DNA from: JAAYYM01 sp964483155
GTDB lineage: Bacteria; Bacillota; Clostridia; Lachnospirales; Lachnospiraceae
Direction: 5' to 3'
Length of the DNA: 5,006 bases
Assembly: GCA_964483155.1 (NCBI GenBank)
Contig: CAZAAC010000104.1
Coordinates: forward strand, 1-5,006
Program-made: the position numbers and the translations under genes
Shown: positions 1-5,006 of the stretch, piece after piece
How the letters are laid out: every line of letters starts with the position of its first letter
Numbering within the stretch: the first letter of the stretch is position 1
Notes under the pieces: generated by a model
Told to the model about the DNA's origin: nothing
Seen by the model: only the letters and a program-made list of their open reading frames with translations
The model's database searches: none

Positions 1-40
1 AAAGAACGTCTGTGATTTTCTCACAAACGTTCTTTTTTTT
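1..40 (+). terminator. Intrinsic terminator, possibly bidirectional
   Basis: A nine-base stem (1-9 with 27-35, AAAGAACGT/ACGTTCTTT) continues past one C/A mismatch into a five-base stem (11-15 with 21-25) with a five-base loop. It is followed directly by a T run to position 40. This is a textbook Rho-independent terminator for a rightward gene left of the window. The minus-strand chemoreceptor ends at 67 and reads into the same hairpin, so it may also use it. Its T tract on that strand would lie partly outside the window, so use in that direction is inferred. Confidence 0.9.
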
Positions 41-66
41 ATCGAATAAACATTTAAAAAATAGGA

Positions 67-1818
67 TCAAACCACAAACTTCTTAACCTCTTCATGCAGA
101 GTAGACGATATAGAAACACACGTTTCGACGGCCTGTTTGATTACCGTAGACATACTCATAATATCTGAAGAACGCTGAGCAATATCTGTTGTTCCAAGGG
201 CACCCTCGTTCGTTGCATTACGGATAGATTCAATAGAGTCCATTACATTATCAATGGAAGCAATTAACTCTTCCGATGTGGCACTAAAATCAGTAACGAG
301 AGAATCTATCTCAACGGCATCAGCATTGTATGTTTCTGCGACGGTTCGAAATGTATCGTAACTTTTCATAACATCGGTTGCAACAAAATCTAAAAGCCGC
401 TCTGAATCATTAGATAGATTTTTGACTGCAGCTGTTACTTTGTTAGTTACTTCCTGAATTTTCACAACAGTAGACTTTGATTTTTCTGCAAGTCCCCTTA
501 TTTCATCGGCTACTACTGAGAAGCCTCGTCCTGCTTCCCCGGCTCTTGCTGCTTCAATTGCTGCGTTCAACGCTAAGAGGTTGGTTTGATTTGTAATGCT
601 CATAATGGAAGAAGATAATATCTCAATCTCTTCAACCACCCTGGCGTCTTGCAAGGCTTTTTCAAGACCAGATTTAATATTGGTATGCATTTGAGTTGTT
701 TCTTCACTCTGCCTTTGTGTTTGTTCTTTAATATCTTGTGCACGACTGTGAATTGCGGCTGCCTGTTCAGCACCTTCTTGCGCCCTTACTGCAATATTTT
801 TTGTTGCCATATTGATTTCAACAGTAATTTGACTGATAGAGTCGGAAGTCGCAGCTGTCTCTTCCATACTTGCAGCAAGCTGCTCTGTGGTTGCTGATAC
901 GCCTTCAATGGACTCAGTCTGAAGATAAATATTTTTTTCTATTTGCGCTACTGTTTCATTCAGAGCTGCTTCTGTCTCCTTGACGCCTTTGACAAGTTGC
1001 TTAATCTCTTCCTGCATTCTATATAGTGTCTGTCCCAAAGCGCCAAGATCATCCTTTCGTCTGGTCAATTTTTTCGGCAATTCCTGTGTAAAATCGCCTC
1101 TTGAAATTGGTTCTAAGAATAAACTGGCGGCTTTAATGGAACTGCTTATATCAATGCTAATGGAAATCGCAATACTTCCGACAATTACTAAAAGTGCCGA
1201 AATGATAATAATAAACATCACAACAGACTCAAGAATTGCCTTTTCAGCAACATCCCTTTGTACTGCAATATATTCATCAATATAATCGGTATAATTACCT
1301 GTTCCAACGACCCAGTTATATGGTTCAAATAATAGGCTGTAGGATCTCTTTGGAGAAGACTCTGTTTCTCCTTCTTTCGGGAACATATAATCTGTATAGC
1401 CTCCACCTTCTTTTTGCCCAGCTGCTATGATTGCTTTGATAATCTCAAACCCATTTGTATCCTTTAAACCTATCCTGTTGGTTCCTTCTGCTTCTTTCCC
1501 AAGCAATACAACATTCGTTCCATCTATGGTATCAATCCAGAAATAGCCACCATCTTTATATCGCAAGTCTCTTACAAGGTCTGCTGCTAATTTTTTGGCC
1601 TCTTCCTCGGTGTATAGTCCTTCCTGCTGATCATCATAAATAATCTGCAATAAAGATATTACGTTGTTCACCTGCTCTTTAATATTAGTATCATAATCTG
1701 TACGAATGGATTCTTCCAAAAGTGCAATGGAGCTAACTCCAGCAGACTGCATACTAATAAGCGATATTAGACCAGCAACTAACATGGTGATAAGAATCGA
1801 AAAAACAAGTATCAACAT
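67..1818 (-). CDS. Methyl-accepting chemotaxis protein with Cache sensor
   Basis: This is a membrane chemoreceptor that senses a small ligand outside the cell and controls CheA through CheW. The 583-residue frame shows a first membrane helix (about 1-22), a single Cache (sCache_2-like) sensor (about 35-190, with GYFWIDTIDG at 91 and YNWVVGTGNYTDYID at 167), a second membrane helix (about 198-219), a HAMP linker (about 222-275, with GDF and DDLG) and a coiled-coil signalling domain. The conserved hairpin tip is intact (NQTNLLALNAAIEAARAGE from 410, then GRGFSVVADEIRGLAEKS to 447), and ATTEQLAASMEET at 309 resembles a methylation region. The ATG at 1818 has no ribosome binding site. A strong one serves ATG 1844, which is out of frame; adding one A would restore MKNLKVKVK ahead of the first helix (592 residues). 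The rest of the gene is uninterrupted. The ligand cannot be told. The family call is certain; the start is doubtful. Confidence 0.96.
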   Translation of the reverse strand: MLILVFSILITMLVAGLISLISMQSAGVSSIALLEESIRTDYDTNIKEQVNNVISLLQIIYDDQQEGLYTEEEAKKLAADLVRDLRYKDGGYFWIDTIDGTNVVLLGKEAEGTNRIGLKDTNGFEIIKAIIAAGQKEGGGYTDYMFPKEGETESSPKRSYSLLFEPYNWVVGTGNYTDYIDEYIAVQRDVAEKAILESVVMFIIIISALLVIVGSIAISISIDISSSIKAASLFLEPISRGDFTQELPKKLTRRKDDLGALGQTLYRMQEEIKQLVKGVKETEAALNETVAQIEKNIYLQTESIEGVSATTEQLAASMEETAATSDSISQITVEINMATKNIAVRAQEGAEQAAAIHSRAQDIKEQTQRQSEETTQMHTNIKSGLEKALQDARVVEEIEILSSSIMSITNQTNLLALNAAIEAARAGEAGRGFSVVADEIRGLAEKSKSTVVKIQEVTNKVTAAVKNLSNDSERLLDFVATDVMKSYDTFRTVAETYNADAVEIDSLVTDFSATSEELIASIDNVMDSIESIRNATNEGALGTTDIAQRSSDIMSMSTVIKQAVETCVSISSTLHEEVKKFVV

Positions 1819-1832
1819 CTTGACTTTTACTT

Positions 1833-1858
1833 TCAGGTTTTCATAGAAGGCCCTCCTC
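1833..1858 (-). promoter_or_regulatory. Strong RBS and orphaned ATG ahead of chemoreceptor
   Basis: On the minus strand GAGGAGGG (1858-1851) is followed, seven bases after the GGAGG core, by ATG at 1844-1842. That frame reads ATG AAA ACC TGA and stops at once (1835-1833). The chemoreceptor frame restarts at ATG 1818, 26 bases downstream of the first ATG and 14 bases past the stop, with no Shine-Dalgarno of its own. Either this is the genuine start broken by loss of one A from the A run at 1841-1838, or a three-codon leader with reinitiation. The first reading is favoured because one added A gives a typical chemoreceptor N-terminus. Confidence 0.8.
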
Positions 1859-1866
1859 GGAATTAT

Positions 1867-1895
1867 TTGACATTTTACAGAGCAACAATTATATC
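1867..1895 (+). promoter_or_regulatory. Possible rightward promoter facing the chemoreceptor promoter
   Basis: A perfect TTGACA (1867-1872) is followed after 17 bases by TATATC (1890-1895), which matches the -10 consensus at four of six positions. It overlaps the chemoreceptor's -10 on the opposite strand. If active it would transcribe the repeat array and give the NUDIX gene a leader of about 320 bases. In AT-rich DNA such matches arise by chance, so this is a candidate only. Confidence 0.25.
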
Positions 1896-1896
1896 A
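1888..1896 (-). promoter_or_regulatory. Extended -10 promoter for the chemoreceptor
   Basis: The minus strand reads TGATATAAT, a perfect -10 hexamer with the TGN extension. The -35 region at 17-base spacing is CAATTC, a poor match, as expected for an extended -10 promoter. Transcription would begin near 1881 and give a leader of about 37 bases to the ATG at 1844, with the strong ribosome binding site inside it. A second TATAAT (1906-1901, minus) lies upstream but lacks the TGN extension. No motility sigma factor (SigD-type) promoter at a usable distance was seen. Confidence 0.6.
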
Positions 1897-1911
1897 CGAA
1901 ATTATATTTCG
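1897..1911. promoter_or_regulatory. Dyad CGAAAT-TAT-ATTTCG, possible operator
   Basis: A perfect inverted repeat with six-base arms (1897-1902 and 1906-1911) around a three-base centre sits immediately upstream of the extended -10 of the chemoreceptor, in its spacer and -35 region. A repressor bound there would block the promoter. The position is suggestive, but the dyad is short and AT-rich and no named regulator site is recognised. Confidence 0.3.
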
Positions 1912-2033
1912 AATTGTAAAACAAAATTGTAACATGAAATTGTAACACAAAAATTATAACACAACAATCACAATGCAACAATTATAATAACACAATTAAA
2001 TGAAAATGTTAGTAATAACAATTAATTAACTGA

Positions 2034-2147
2034 AAAAAATAAAGAAATCAGAACATATAAACAAATAAAGCAAATATAAATGTAAAACTCAGATTGCTGA
2101 CACTGGATGTTAGAAAAGACGAAAAATTTAGAAGCAAATACATTTAT
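2034..2147. other. AT-rich spacer without recognisable genes
   Basis: The stretch between the repeat array and the promoter of the NUDIX gene is A-rich on the plus strand. It shows no hairpin, RNA gene or riboswitch that I can recognise. A reading frame of about 50 codons starting at ATG 2107 has no ribosome binding site and runs through the next promoter into the NUDIX gene, so it is not called. Confidence 0.5.
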
Positions 2148-2177
2148 TTGGACTTGTATTATTAAGAAGAGTATAAT
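2148..2177 (+). promoter_or_regulatory. Promoter for the NUDIX gene
   Basis: A perfect TATAAT (2172-2177) stands 18 bases after TTGGAC (2148-2153), a partial -35. Transcription would begin near 2184, giving a leader of about 39 bases to the preferred ATG at 2223. It is the best rightward promoter upstream of the gene cluster and probably drives at least the first two genes. Confidence 0.6.
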
Positions 2178-2209
2178 CATTTTTGTGGAACATTATAAAG
2201 AAAAATGCG

Positions 2210-2225
2210 AGGAGTTTATGATATG
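2210..2225 (+). promoter_or_regulatory. RBS that fixes the NUDIX start at 2223
   Basis: AGGAG (2210-2214) lies eight bases before ATG 2223. The in-frame ATG at 2205 sits upstream of this site and has only an A run before it, so the first six codons of the longer frame are really leader sequence. The ATG at 2218 is out of frame and too close to the site. Confidence 0.8.
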
Positions 2226-2633
2226 CAAGGGTACAACTGCATTATGGTTTTTAGCCTAGATGATGAAAAAATACTTTTTTGTAAAAGAACAAAAGATCCA
2301 TACATGGGGTTATATAATTTGGTGGGTGGAAAGATAGAAAAGGATGAAGATGGTTTTGTAGCAGCGTATCGTGAATTAAGAGAAGAGACAGATATTGATT
2401 CAAAGGATATTCAGCTCAGCCATATGATGGATTTTACCTACTATAATCAAAACTGTTATGTAGAAGTTTATGTGGGAAAAGTGAATGTGGAAGTTACCTT
2501 AATTGATGAGTTGCATCCTCTAGAATGGTTATCAGTAAACGAAAACTATTTTGATAGTACAAAGTTTGCCGGAGAAGGAAATATTGGTCATATGGTCGAG
2601 CAAGTCAGGATTTATGGAGTGGGGAAAAAATAA
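2223..2633 (+). CDS. NUDIX hydrolase
   Basis: The 136-residue product is a small single-domain NUDIX protein, a family that cleaves a nucleoside diphosphate linked to another group, using Mg2+ or Mn2+. The Nudix box runs from residue 36 to 58: G36, E42, then RELREETDI (50-58), matching G-x5-E-x7-REUxEExGU. The exception is D57, where the family usually has glycine. The metal-binding glutamates E51, E54 and E55 are all present, so activity is expected. The N-terminal strand (YNCIMVFSLDDEKILFCKR) and the GLYNLVGGKIE entry to the box are typical, and the length is normal for MutT-type members. The substrate cannot be told (oxidised nucleotide, ADP-ribose or other). The start at 2223 is chosen for its spacing from AGGAG. 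The next gene begins 18 bases on, so co-transcription is likely. Confidence 0.93.
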   Translation: MQGYNCIMVFSLDDEKILFCKRTKDPYMGLYNLVGGKIEKDEDGFVAAYRELREETDIDSKDIQLSHMMDFTYYNQNCYVEVYVGKVNVEVTLIDELHPLEWLSVNENYFDSTKFAGEGNIGHMVEQVRIYGVGKK

Positions 2634-2637
2634 TGTT

Positions 2638-2654
2638 AGGTGGAGAAAAATATG
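2638..2654 (+). promoter_or_regulatory. RBS that fixes the start at 2652
   Basis: AGGTGGAG (2638-2645) lies six bases before ATG 2652. An in-frame GTG at 2640 lies inside this ribosome binding site and cannot be the start it serves, so the four-residue extension from 2640 is rejected. Confidence 0.8.
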
Positions 2655-3077
2655 ACTTATGATTTAAACAAAGAGATTCAGGAGGCTATAAATGCAGGGG
2701 AGCGTGCCTTAGTAAGCCTTAATGAAGCACAAGGATATTTGAACAGTGCTGGCAACTGGGGAATCGTTGACATCCTTGGCGGCGGCTTGATTACGGATTT
2801 GATTAAGCATTCCAAGCTAAATAATGCAGGGCAGTGTATGGAAACAGCAAGGCTGGATTTGCGTCAATTTCAACAGGAACTGGATGATGTGGATGATTAT
2901 TTGCCAAATATTCAGGTAGGAGATTTCCTGGTATTTGCAGACTTTTTCTTTGATGGATTAATTGCAGATGTATTTGTACAGTCAAAGATTGGTGAAGCTA
3001 AGGAACAAGTTTCGGAGGCAATCTTTCGCGTGGAGAGTATTGTAAACAGATTAAAGGCAGAATTAGGTAATCAATAA
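2652..3077 (+). CDS. Hypothetical protein with internal duplication
   Basis: I do not recognise a named family for this 141-residue acidic protein. It has no signal peptide and no clear membrane helix. It looks mainly alpha-helical: a charged N-terminal helix (about 4-30), a glycine-rich hydrophobic turn NWGIVDILGGG (35-45), a long helix to about 80, a short linker with a proline at 85, then a second hydrophobic stretch GDFLVFADFFFDG (90-102) and a final helix (about 103-138). Residues 45-59 (GLITDLIKHSKLNNA) and 102-116 (GLIADVFVQSKIGEA) share eight of fifteen identities, including GLI, D, SK and A. The protein therefore seems built from two copies of one hydrophobic-turn-plus-helix unit. 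It follows the NUDIX gene by 18 bases and is probably in its transcript. Having a strong ribosome binding site and an intact frame, it is very likely a real gene; its function is unknown. Confidence 0.85.
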   Translation: MTYDLNKEIQEAINAGERALVSLNEAQGYLNSAGNWGIVDILGGGLITDLIKHSKLNNAGQCMETARLDLRQFQQELDDVDDYLPNIQVGDFLVFADFFFDGLIADVFVQSKIGEAKEQVSEAIFRVESIVNRLKAELGNQ

Positions 3078-3170
3078 AAATGGTGGGTGAATGTGGCATT
3101 ATTTATTATTACTACCAATTGTAATTATTGAAAAAGCGACAGAATGATTTGATATACTTGGAGGTAGAGT
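3078..3170 (+). other. Gap with possible tiny or remnant hydrophobic ORF
   Basis: The 93 bases between the two gene pairs contain GGTGGG (3082-3087) followed by two possible starts. ATG 3091 gives 18 residues (MWHYLLLLPIVIIEKATE, stop at 3145-3147). GTG 3093, better spaced at five bases, gives 12 residues (starting MALFII, stop at 3129-3131). Both frames are hydrophobic, and splicing one into the other would give a longer hydrophobic start, as in a decayed membrane protein gene. Either could equally be chance. There is no hairpin terminator here, so readthrough from the upstream genes is possible. Confidence 0.25.
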
Positions 3171-3548
3171 ATGAAGCGTGAACTTGGAATAGCGAGATGC
3201 GGACTTGCCTGCTGTTTATGTTCTGAAAATGTAAACTGTGCAGGGTGTAATTCGGGAGAATGTCCTGATAAAGATTGGTGTGAGAATAGAAAGTGTTCTA
3301 TTCAAAATGAAATTGATCATTGTTATGATTGCAAAAGAGATTGTAAAAAAGGATTGCTGCAAAAACTGAAACCATATGCATTCACATTATTTGCAAAGAG
3401 GTATGGAGAGAAGGCATTGCTTGACTGCCTTGAAGAAAATGAAAAGAATGGAATTGTATATCACCGGGAAGGAATTTATGGAGATTATGATGATTTTGGT
3501 GATGCTGAAATGTTAATTGCATTTATAAAGACAGGAAAAAAACAATGA
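3171..3548 (+). CDS. DUF3795 cysteine-rich protein
   Basis: The 125-residue product has 13 cysteines, 12 of them in the first 58 residues: 10, 14, 15, 17, 23, 26, 31, 37, 42, 51, 54 and 58, plus 86. The opening ARCGLACCLC and the following CAGC and WC-x4-C pattern are those of DUF3795, a widespread family of unknown function presumed to bind metal, probably zinc. Iron-sulfur binding cannot be excluded. The C-terminal half is a low-cysteine, probably helical segment (KPYAFTLFAKRYGEKALLDCLEE). No signal peptide or membrane helix is seen, so it should be cytoplasmic. GGAGG (3160-3164) lies six bases before the ATG. The stop overlaps the ligase start (ATGA), so the two are translationally coupled and probably act together. 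The family call is firm; the role is unknown. Confidence 0.88.
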   Translation: MKRELGIARCGLACCLCSENVNCAGCNSGECPDKDWCENRKCSIQNEIDHCYDCKRDCKKGLLQKLKPYAFTLFAKRYGEKALLDCLEENEKNGIVYHREGIYGDYDDFGDAEMLIAFIKTGKKQ

Positions 3549-4927
3549 AGAAAATCAAAATAGGAATGCTTAAAGCAATTGTACTATGCACGCGATACAA
3601 AAAAATGAGCGAAGAGGAACAAGCTACAATTCGGGATACGCGCCTAAGGCAGATGGTGGGGTGGGCACGAGAAAATAGTCCCTACTATGCACAGCTTTAC
3701 AAGAGTGTCGGAGCAGATTTTCAGTTGTCCGATCTGCCGCCAGTCAACAAGCTTGACCTCATGGCACATTGGGATGAATGGGTGACGGATAAGACAATCA
3801 CGCTTTCTGAGGCCAATGAATTTATGTGTAACCTTGACAATATTGGACGGAAATTTAAGGGAAAGTATCTATTGTTCACCACTAGCGGCTCAACAGGAAA
3901 CCCTCTGGTAGCTTTGTGTGACAGTACAACGAATCATGTGATGGGCGCAGTTAATGTCATGCGATCCTTTGCTCGAAAAAAAGATATGCATACGCTTATT
4001 AAACGCGGTGGAAAAACAATTGGAGTTTTTGCTACTGGTGGTTTTTATCTCGGTTACAGTTCGGTACGTGCACGCCTTCTCGCAATGCCTTGGAAAAAGC
4101 GGCAAATGGCAGTTACCAGTGCATTGCTCCCCATTGATCAAATTGTGGAGAAACTGAATGTGTTTCAGCCTGCAATGCTGGGTGGCTACCCTTCAAACTT
4201 AGAACTTCTAATAGAAAAGCAACAAAGCGGACAACTTCATATCTCACCTGTAATGATTATGACGGGTGGGGAGTATCTCTCTGACGAGCTGCGGGATAAG
4301 CTCTCAAAAGCCTTTGGCTGCTATGTGCAAACTTCTTATTCCTGCACAGAGGGCGGTACGATTGCCTGTGAATGTACCGAGCAACATTTTCACATTAATG
4401 AGGACTGGGTCATTGTTGAGCCAGTAGACGAAAATAACTGTCCTGTTCCGGCCGGTATGCAAGCAGATAAAATACTGCTGAGCAATCTGTTTAATTTTAC
4501 GCAGCCATTTATTCGATATGAAGTAACGGACCGCGTGGTGTTACATGATGAACCTTGCAAATGTGGTAATTCTTCGCGGTGGCTCACCTTGGAGGGCCGT
4601 ACAGATGATGTGGTGAGTTTTCTGCAAAATGGAGTTGAAATAAAACTTGCACCGCTTGCAATCTATGCTACGCTCAAAGAAGTACATGAACTGCGCAGAT
4701 TTCAGTTTATTGCTCATTCGAATCATGCGGAACTACGGCTTGAGCCTGTGGAAGGCTTTACGGAACGAGAGGTGTTTGATAAGGTGAAGACCGTGCTGGA
4801 GAGATTTTTCTCAATGCACGGATTAATGAATATTGATGTAACGCTTTCCGACGAGAAACCAAAACAGGAAGCCGGCAGTGGTAAGTTCAAGCATATTATC
4901 AGAAAGGAAGCTGAACTCCCGCAGTAA
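3545..4927 (+). CDS. PaaK/CapK-like adenylate-forming ligase
   Basis: This 460-residue protein belongs to the phenylacetate-CoA ligase-like branch of adenylate-forming enzymes, which activate a carboxylate with ATP to an acyl-AMP and usually pass it to a thiol. Motifs appear in the expected order: the family's N-terminal NSPYYAQLYKSVG (44-56), the ATP-binding loop FTTSGSTGNP (111-120), SYSCTEGG (264-271), RYEVTD (324-329), the CxCG element PCKCG (337-341), the hinge-region EGRTDD (350-355), and a C-terminal subdomain with a lysine-bearing GSGKFKH (444-450) placed where the catalytic lysine is expected. The length is normal for the family, and no membrane segment is seen. The substrate is not predictable: members include phenylacetate-CoA ligases, coenzyme F390 synthetase-like proteins and CapK-type proteins. 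The ATG overlaps the preceding stop by four bases and a modest AGGA (3533-3536) precedes it. The gene is noticeably richer in GC than its neighbour. Confidence 0.9.
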   Translation: MKKIKIGMLKAIVLCTRYKKMSEEEQATIRDTRLRQMVGWARENSPYYAQLYKSVGADFQLSDLPPVNKLDLMAHWDEWVTDKTITLSEANEFMCNLDNIGRKFKGKYLLFTTSGSTGNPLVALCDSTTNHVMGAVNVMRSFARKKDMHTLIKRGGKTIGVFATGGFYLGYSSVRARLLAMPWKKRQMAVTSALLPIDQIVEKLNVFQPAMLGGYPSNLELLIEKQQSGQLHISPVMIMTGGEYLSDELRDKLSKAFGCYVQTSYSCTEGGTIACECTEQHFHINEDWVIVEPVDENNCPVPAGMQADKILLSNLFNFTQPFIRYEVTDRVVLHDEPCKCGNSSRWLTLEGRTDDVVSFLQNGVEIKLAPLAIYATLKEVHELRRFQFIAHSNHAELRLEPVEGFTEREVFDKVKTVLERFFSMHGLMNIDVTLSDEKPKQEAGSGKFKHIIRKEAELPQ

Positions 4928-4967
4928 AGTTACATTCATAAAAGTACTCAATGACAACTCTCGAATA

Positions 4968-4996
4968 TTGAATCCTAGTGCATTGAATGATATAAT
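4968..4996 (+). promoter_or_regulatory. Strong promoter for a gene right of the window
   Basis: TTGAAT (4968-4973) is followed after exactly 17 bases by TATAAT (4991-4996), and the -10 carries the TGN extension (TGATATAAT from 4988). Transcription would begin at about 5003, so the gene lies beyond the window. No intrinsic terminator is visible between the ligase stop (4925-4927) and this promoter, so readthrough from the ligase into the next gene is possible. Confidence 0.7.
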
Positions 4997-5006
4997 AAAA
5001 GATATA

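Larger units (their letters stand above)
1887..2033. repeat. Degenerate tandem repeat array, 13-15 bp unit
   Basis: Units resembling AATTGTAACACAA begin at about 1887, 1900, 1912, 1925, 1938, 1952, 1966, 1980, 1994, 2005 and 2020. Most steps are 13 or 14 bases (range 11 to 15). The best-preserved units are AATTGTAACATGA (1925), AATTGTAACACAA (1938) and AATTATAACACAAC (1952); units at both ends have drifted. AATT at 1861, exactly 26 bases before 1887, may be a further degenerate pair. The array lies between the two divergent promoters. It is not a CRISPR array, because there are no unique spacers. It may be a decayed minisatellite or a cluster of protein-binding sites; no binding protein can be named. 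Confidence 0.6.

Noticed and set aside
649..1643. Plus-strand frames at 649-897, 980-1285, 1236-1430 and 1455-1643, and a minus frame at 1218-1406
   Set aside because: These are shadows of the well-supported chemoreceptor, with no ribosome binding sites or recognisable domains.
1834..1880. SigD-like motility promoter (TAAA ... CCGAGGA) upstream of the chemoreceptor on the minus strand
   Set aside because: The -10-like part overlaps the ribosome binding site, so transcription would begin at or beyond the start codon; spacing and match are also poor.
1887..2033. CRISPR array interpretation of the repeat region
   Set aside because: The units are 13-15 bases, contiguous and degenerate, with no unique spacers and no cas genes nearby.
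2107..2259. Plus-strand reading frame of about 50 codons from ATG 2107
   Set aside because: It has no Shine-Dalgarno, runs through the NUDIX promoter and start in another frame, and the translation resembles no protein.
3128..3158. Promoter TTGAAA-N19-TATACT ahead of the DUF3795 gene
   Set aside because: The spacing is too long, and the transcription start would fall within or after the GGAGG ribosome binding site, so it could not serve this gene.
2803..4726. Minus-strand frames at 2803-2985, 3890-4141, 4390-4587 and 4541-4726, and a plus frame at 3954-4157
   Set aside because: They lie within strongly supported genes in other frames and have no protein-like features of their own.
4967..4988. 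Direct repeat ATTGAAT (4967-4973 and 4982-4988) as an attachment site or mobile-element scar
   Set aside because: Seven AT-rich bases recurring 15 bases apart inside a promoter are expected by chance, and no element lies between them.

Overview
The window looks like a low-GC Gram-positive chromosome, most likely a motile anaerobic Clostridia/Lachnospiraceae-type bacterium. The intergenic DNA is very AT-rich, ribosome binding sites are strong GGAGG types, promoters match the housekeeping consensus, and the genes include a Cache-domain chemoreceptor and a DUF3795 cysteine-rich protein. This is inferred from style and gene content; no rRNA or species-specific marker is present.

Layout. Positions 1-40 hold a strong intrinsic terminator pointing right, shared between an unseen gene to the left and the end of the chemoreceptor. 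Positions 67-1818 (minus strand) encode a methyl-accepting chemotaxis protein. Its true start seems to be the well-placed ATG at 1844, now separated from the rest of the gene by an apparent one-base deletion. Positions 1845-2200 are a long AT-rich divergent intergenic region. It holds the chemoreceptor's extended -10 promoter, a short dyad over that promoter, an array of about eleven degenerate 13-15 bp repeats, and a separate rightward promoter near 2172. Positions 2223-4927 carry four rightward genes: a NUDIX hydrolase, a small unrecognised protein with an internal duplication, a DUF3795 protein, and a PaaK/CapK-like adenylate-forming ligase. The first two are 18 bases apart and the last two overlap by 4 bases. 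A 93-base gap separates the two pairs. The window ends with a near-ideal promoter (4968-4996) for a gene to the right.

How the genes fit together. The chemoreceptor stands alone and would feed a CheA/CheW array encoded elsewhere. The DUF3795 and ligase genes are translationally coupled, which suggests a shared function, although the ligase is clearly richer in GC than the genes before it. No pathway can be assigned to the rightward cluster from this window. I see no transposase, CRISPR array, tRNA, rRNA or phage gene, and no convincing new defence or mobile system. The most useful observations are the broken chemoreceptor start, the repeat array, and the internally duplicated small protein.
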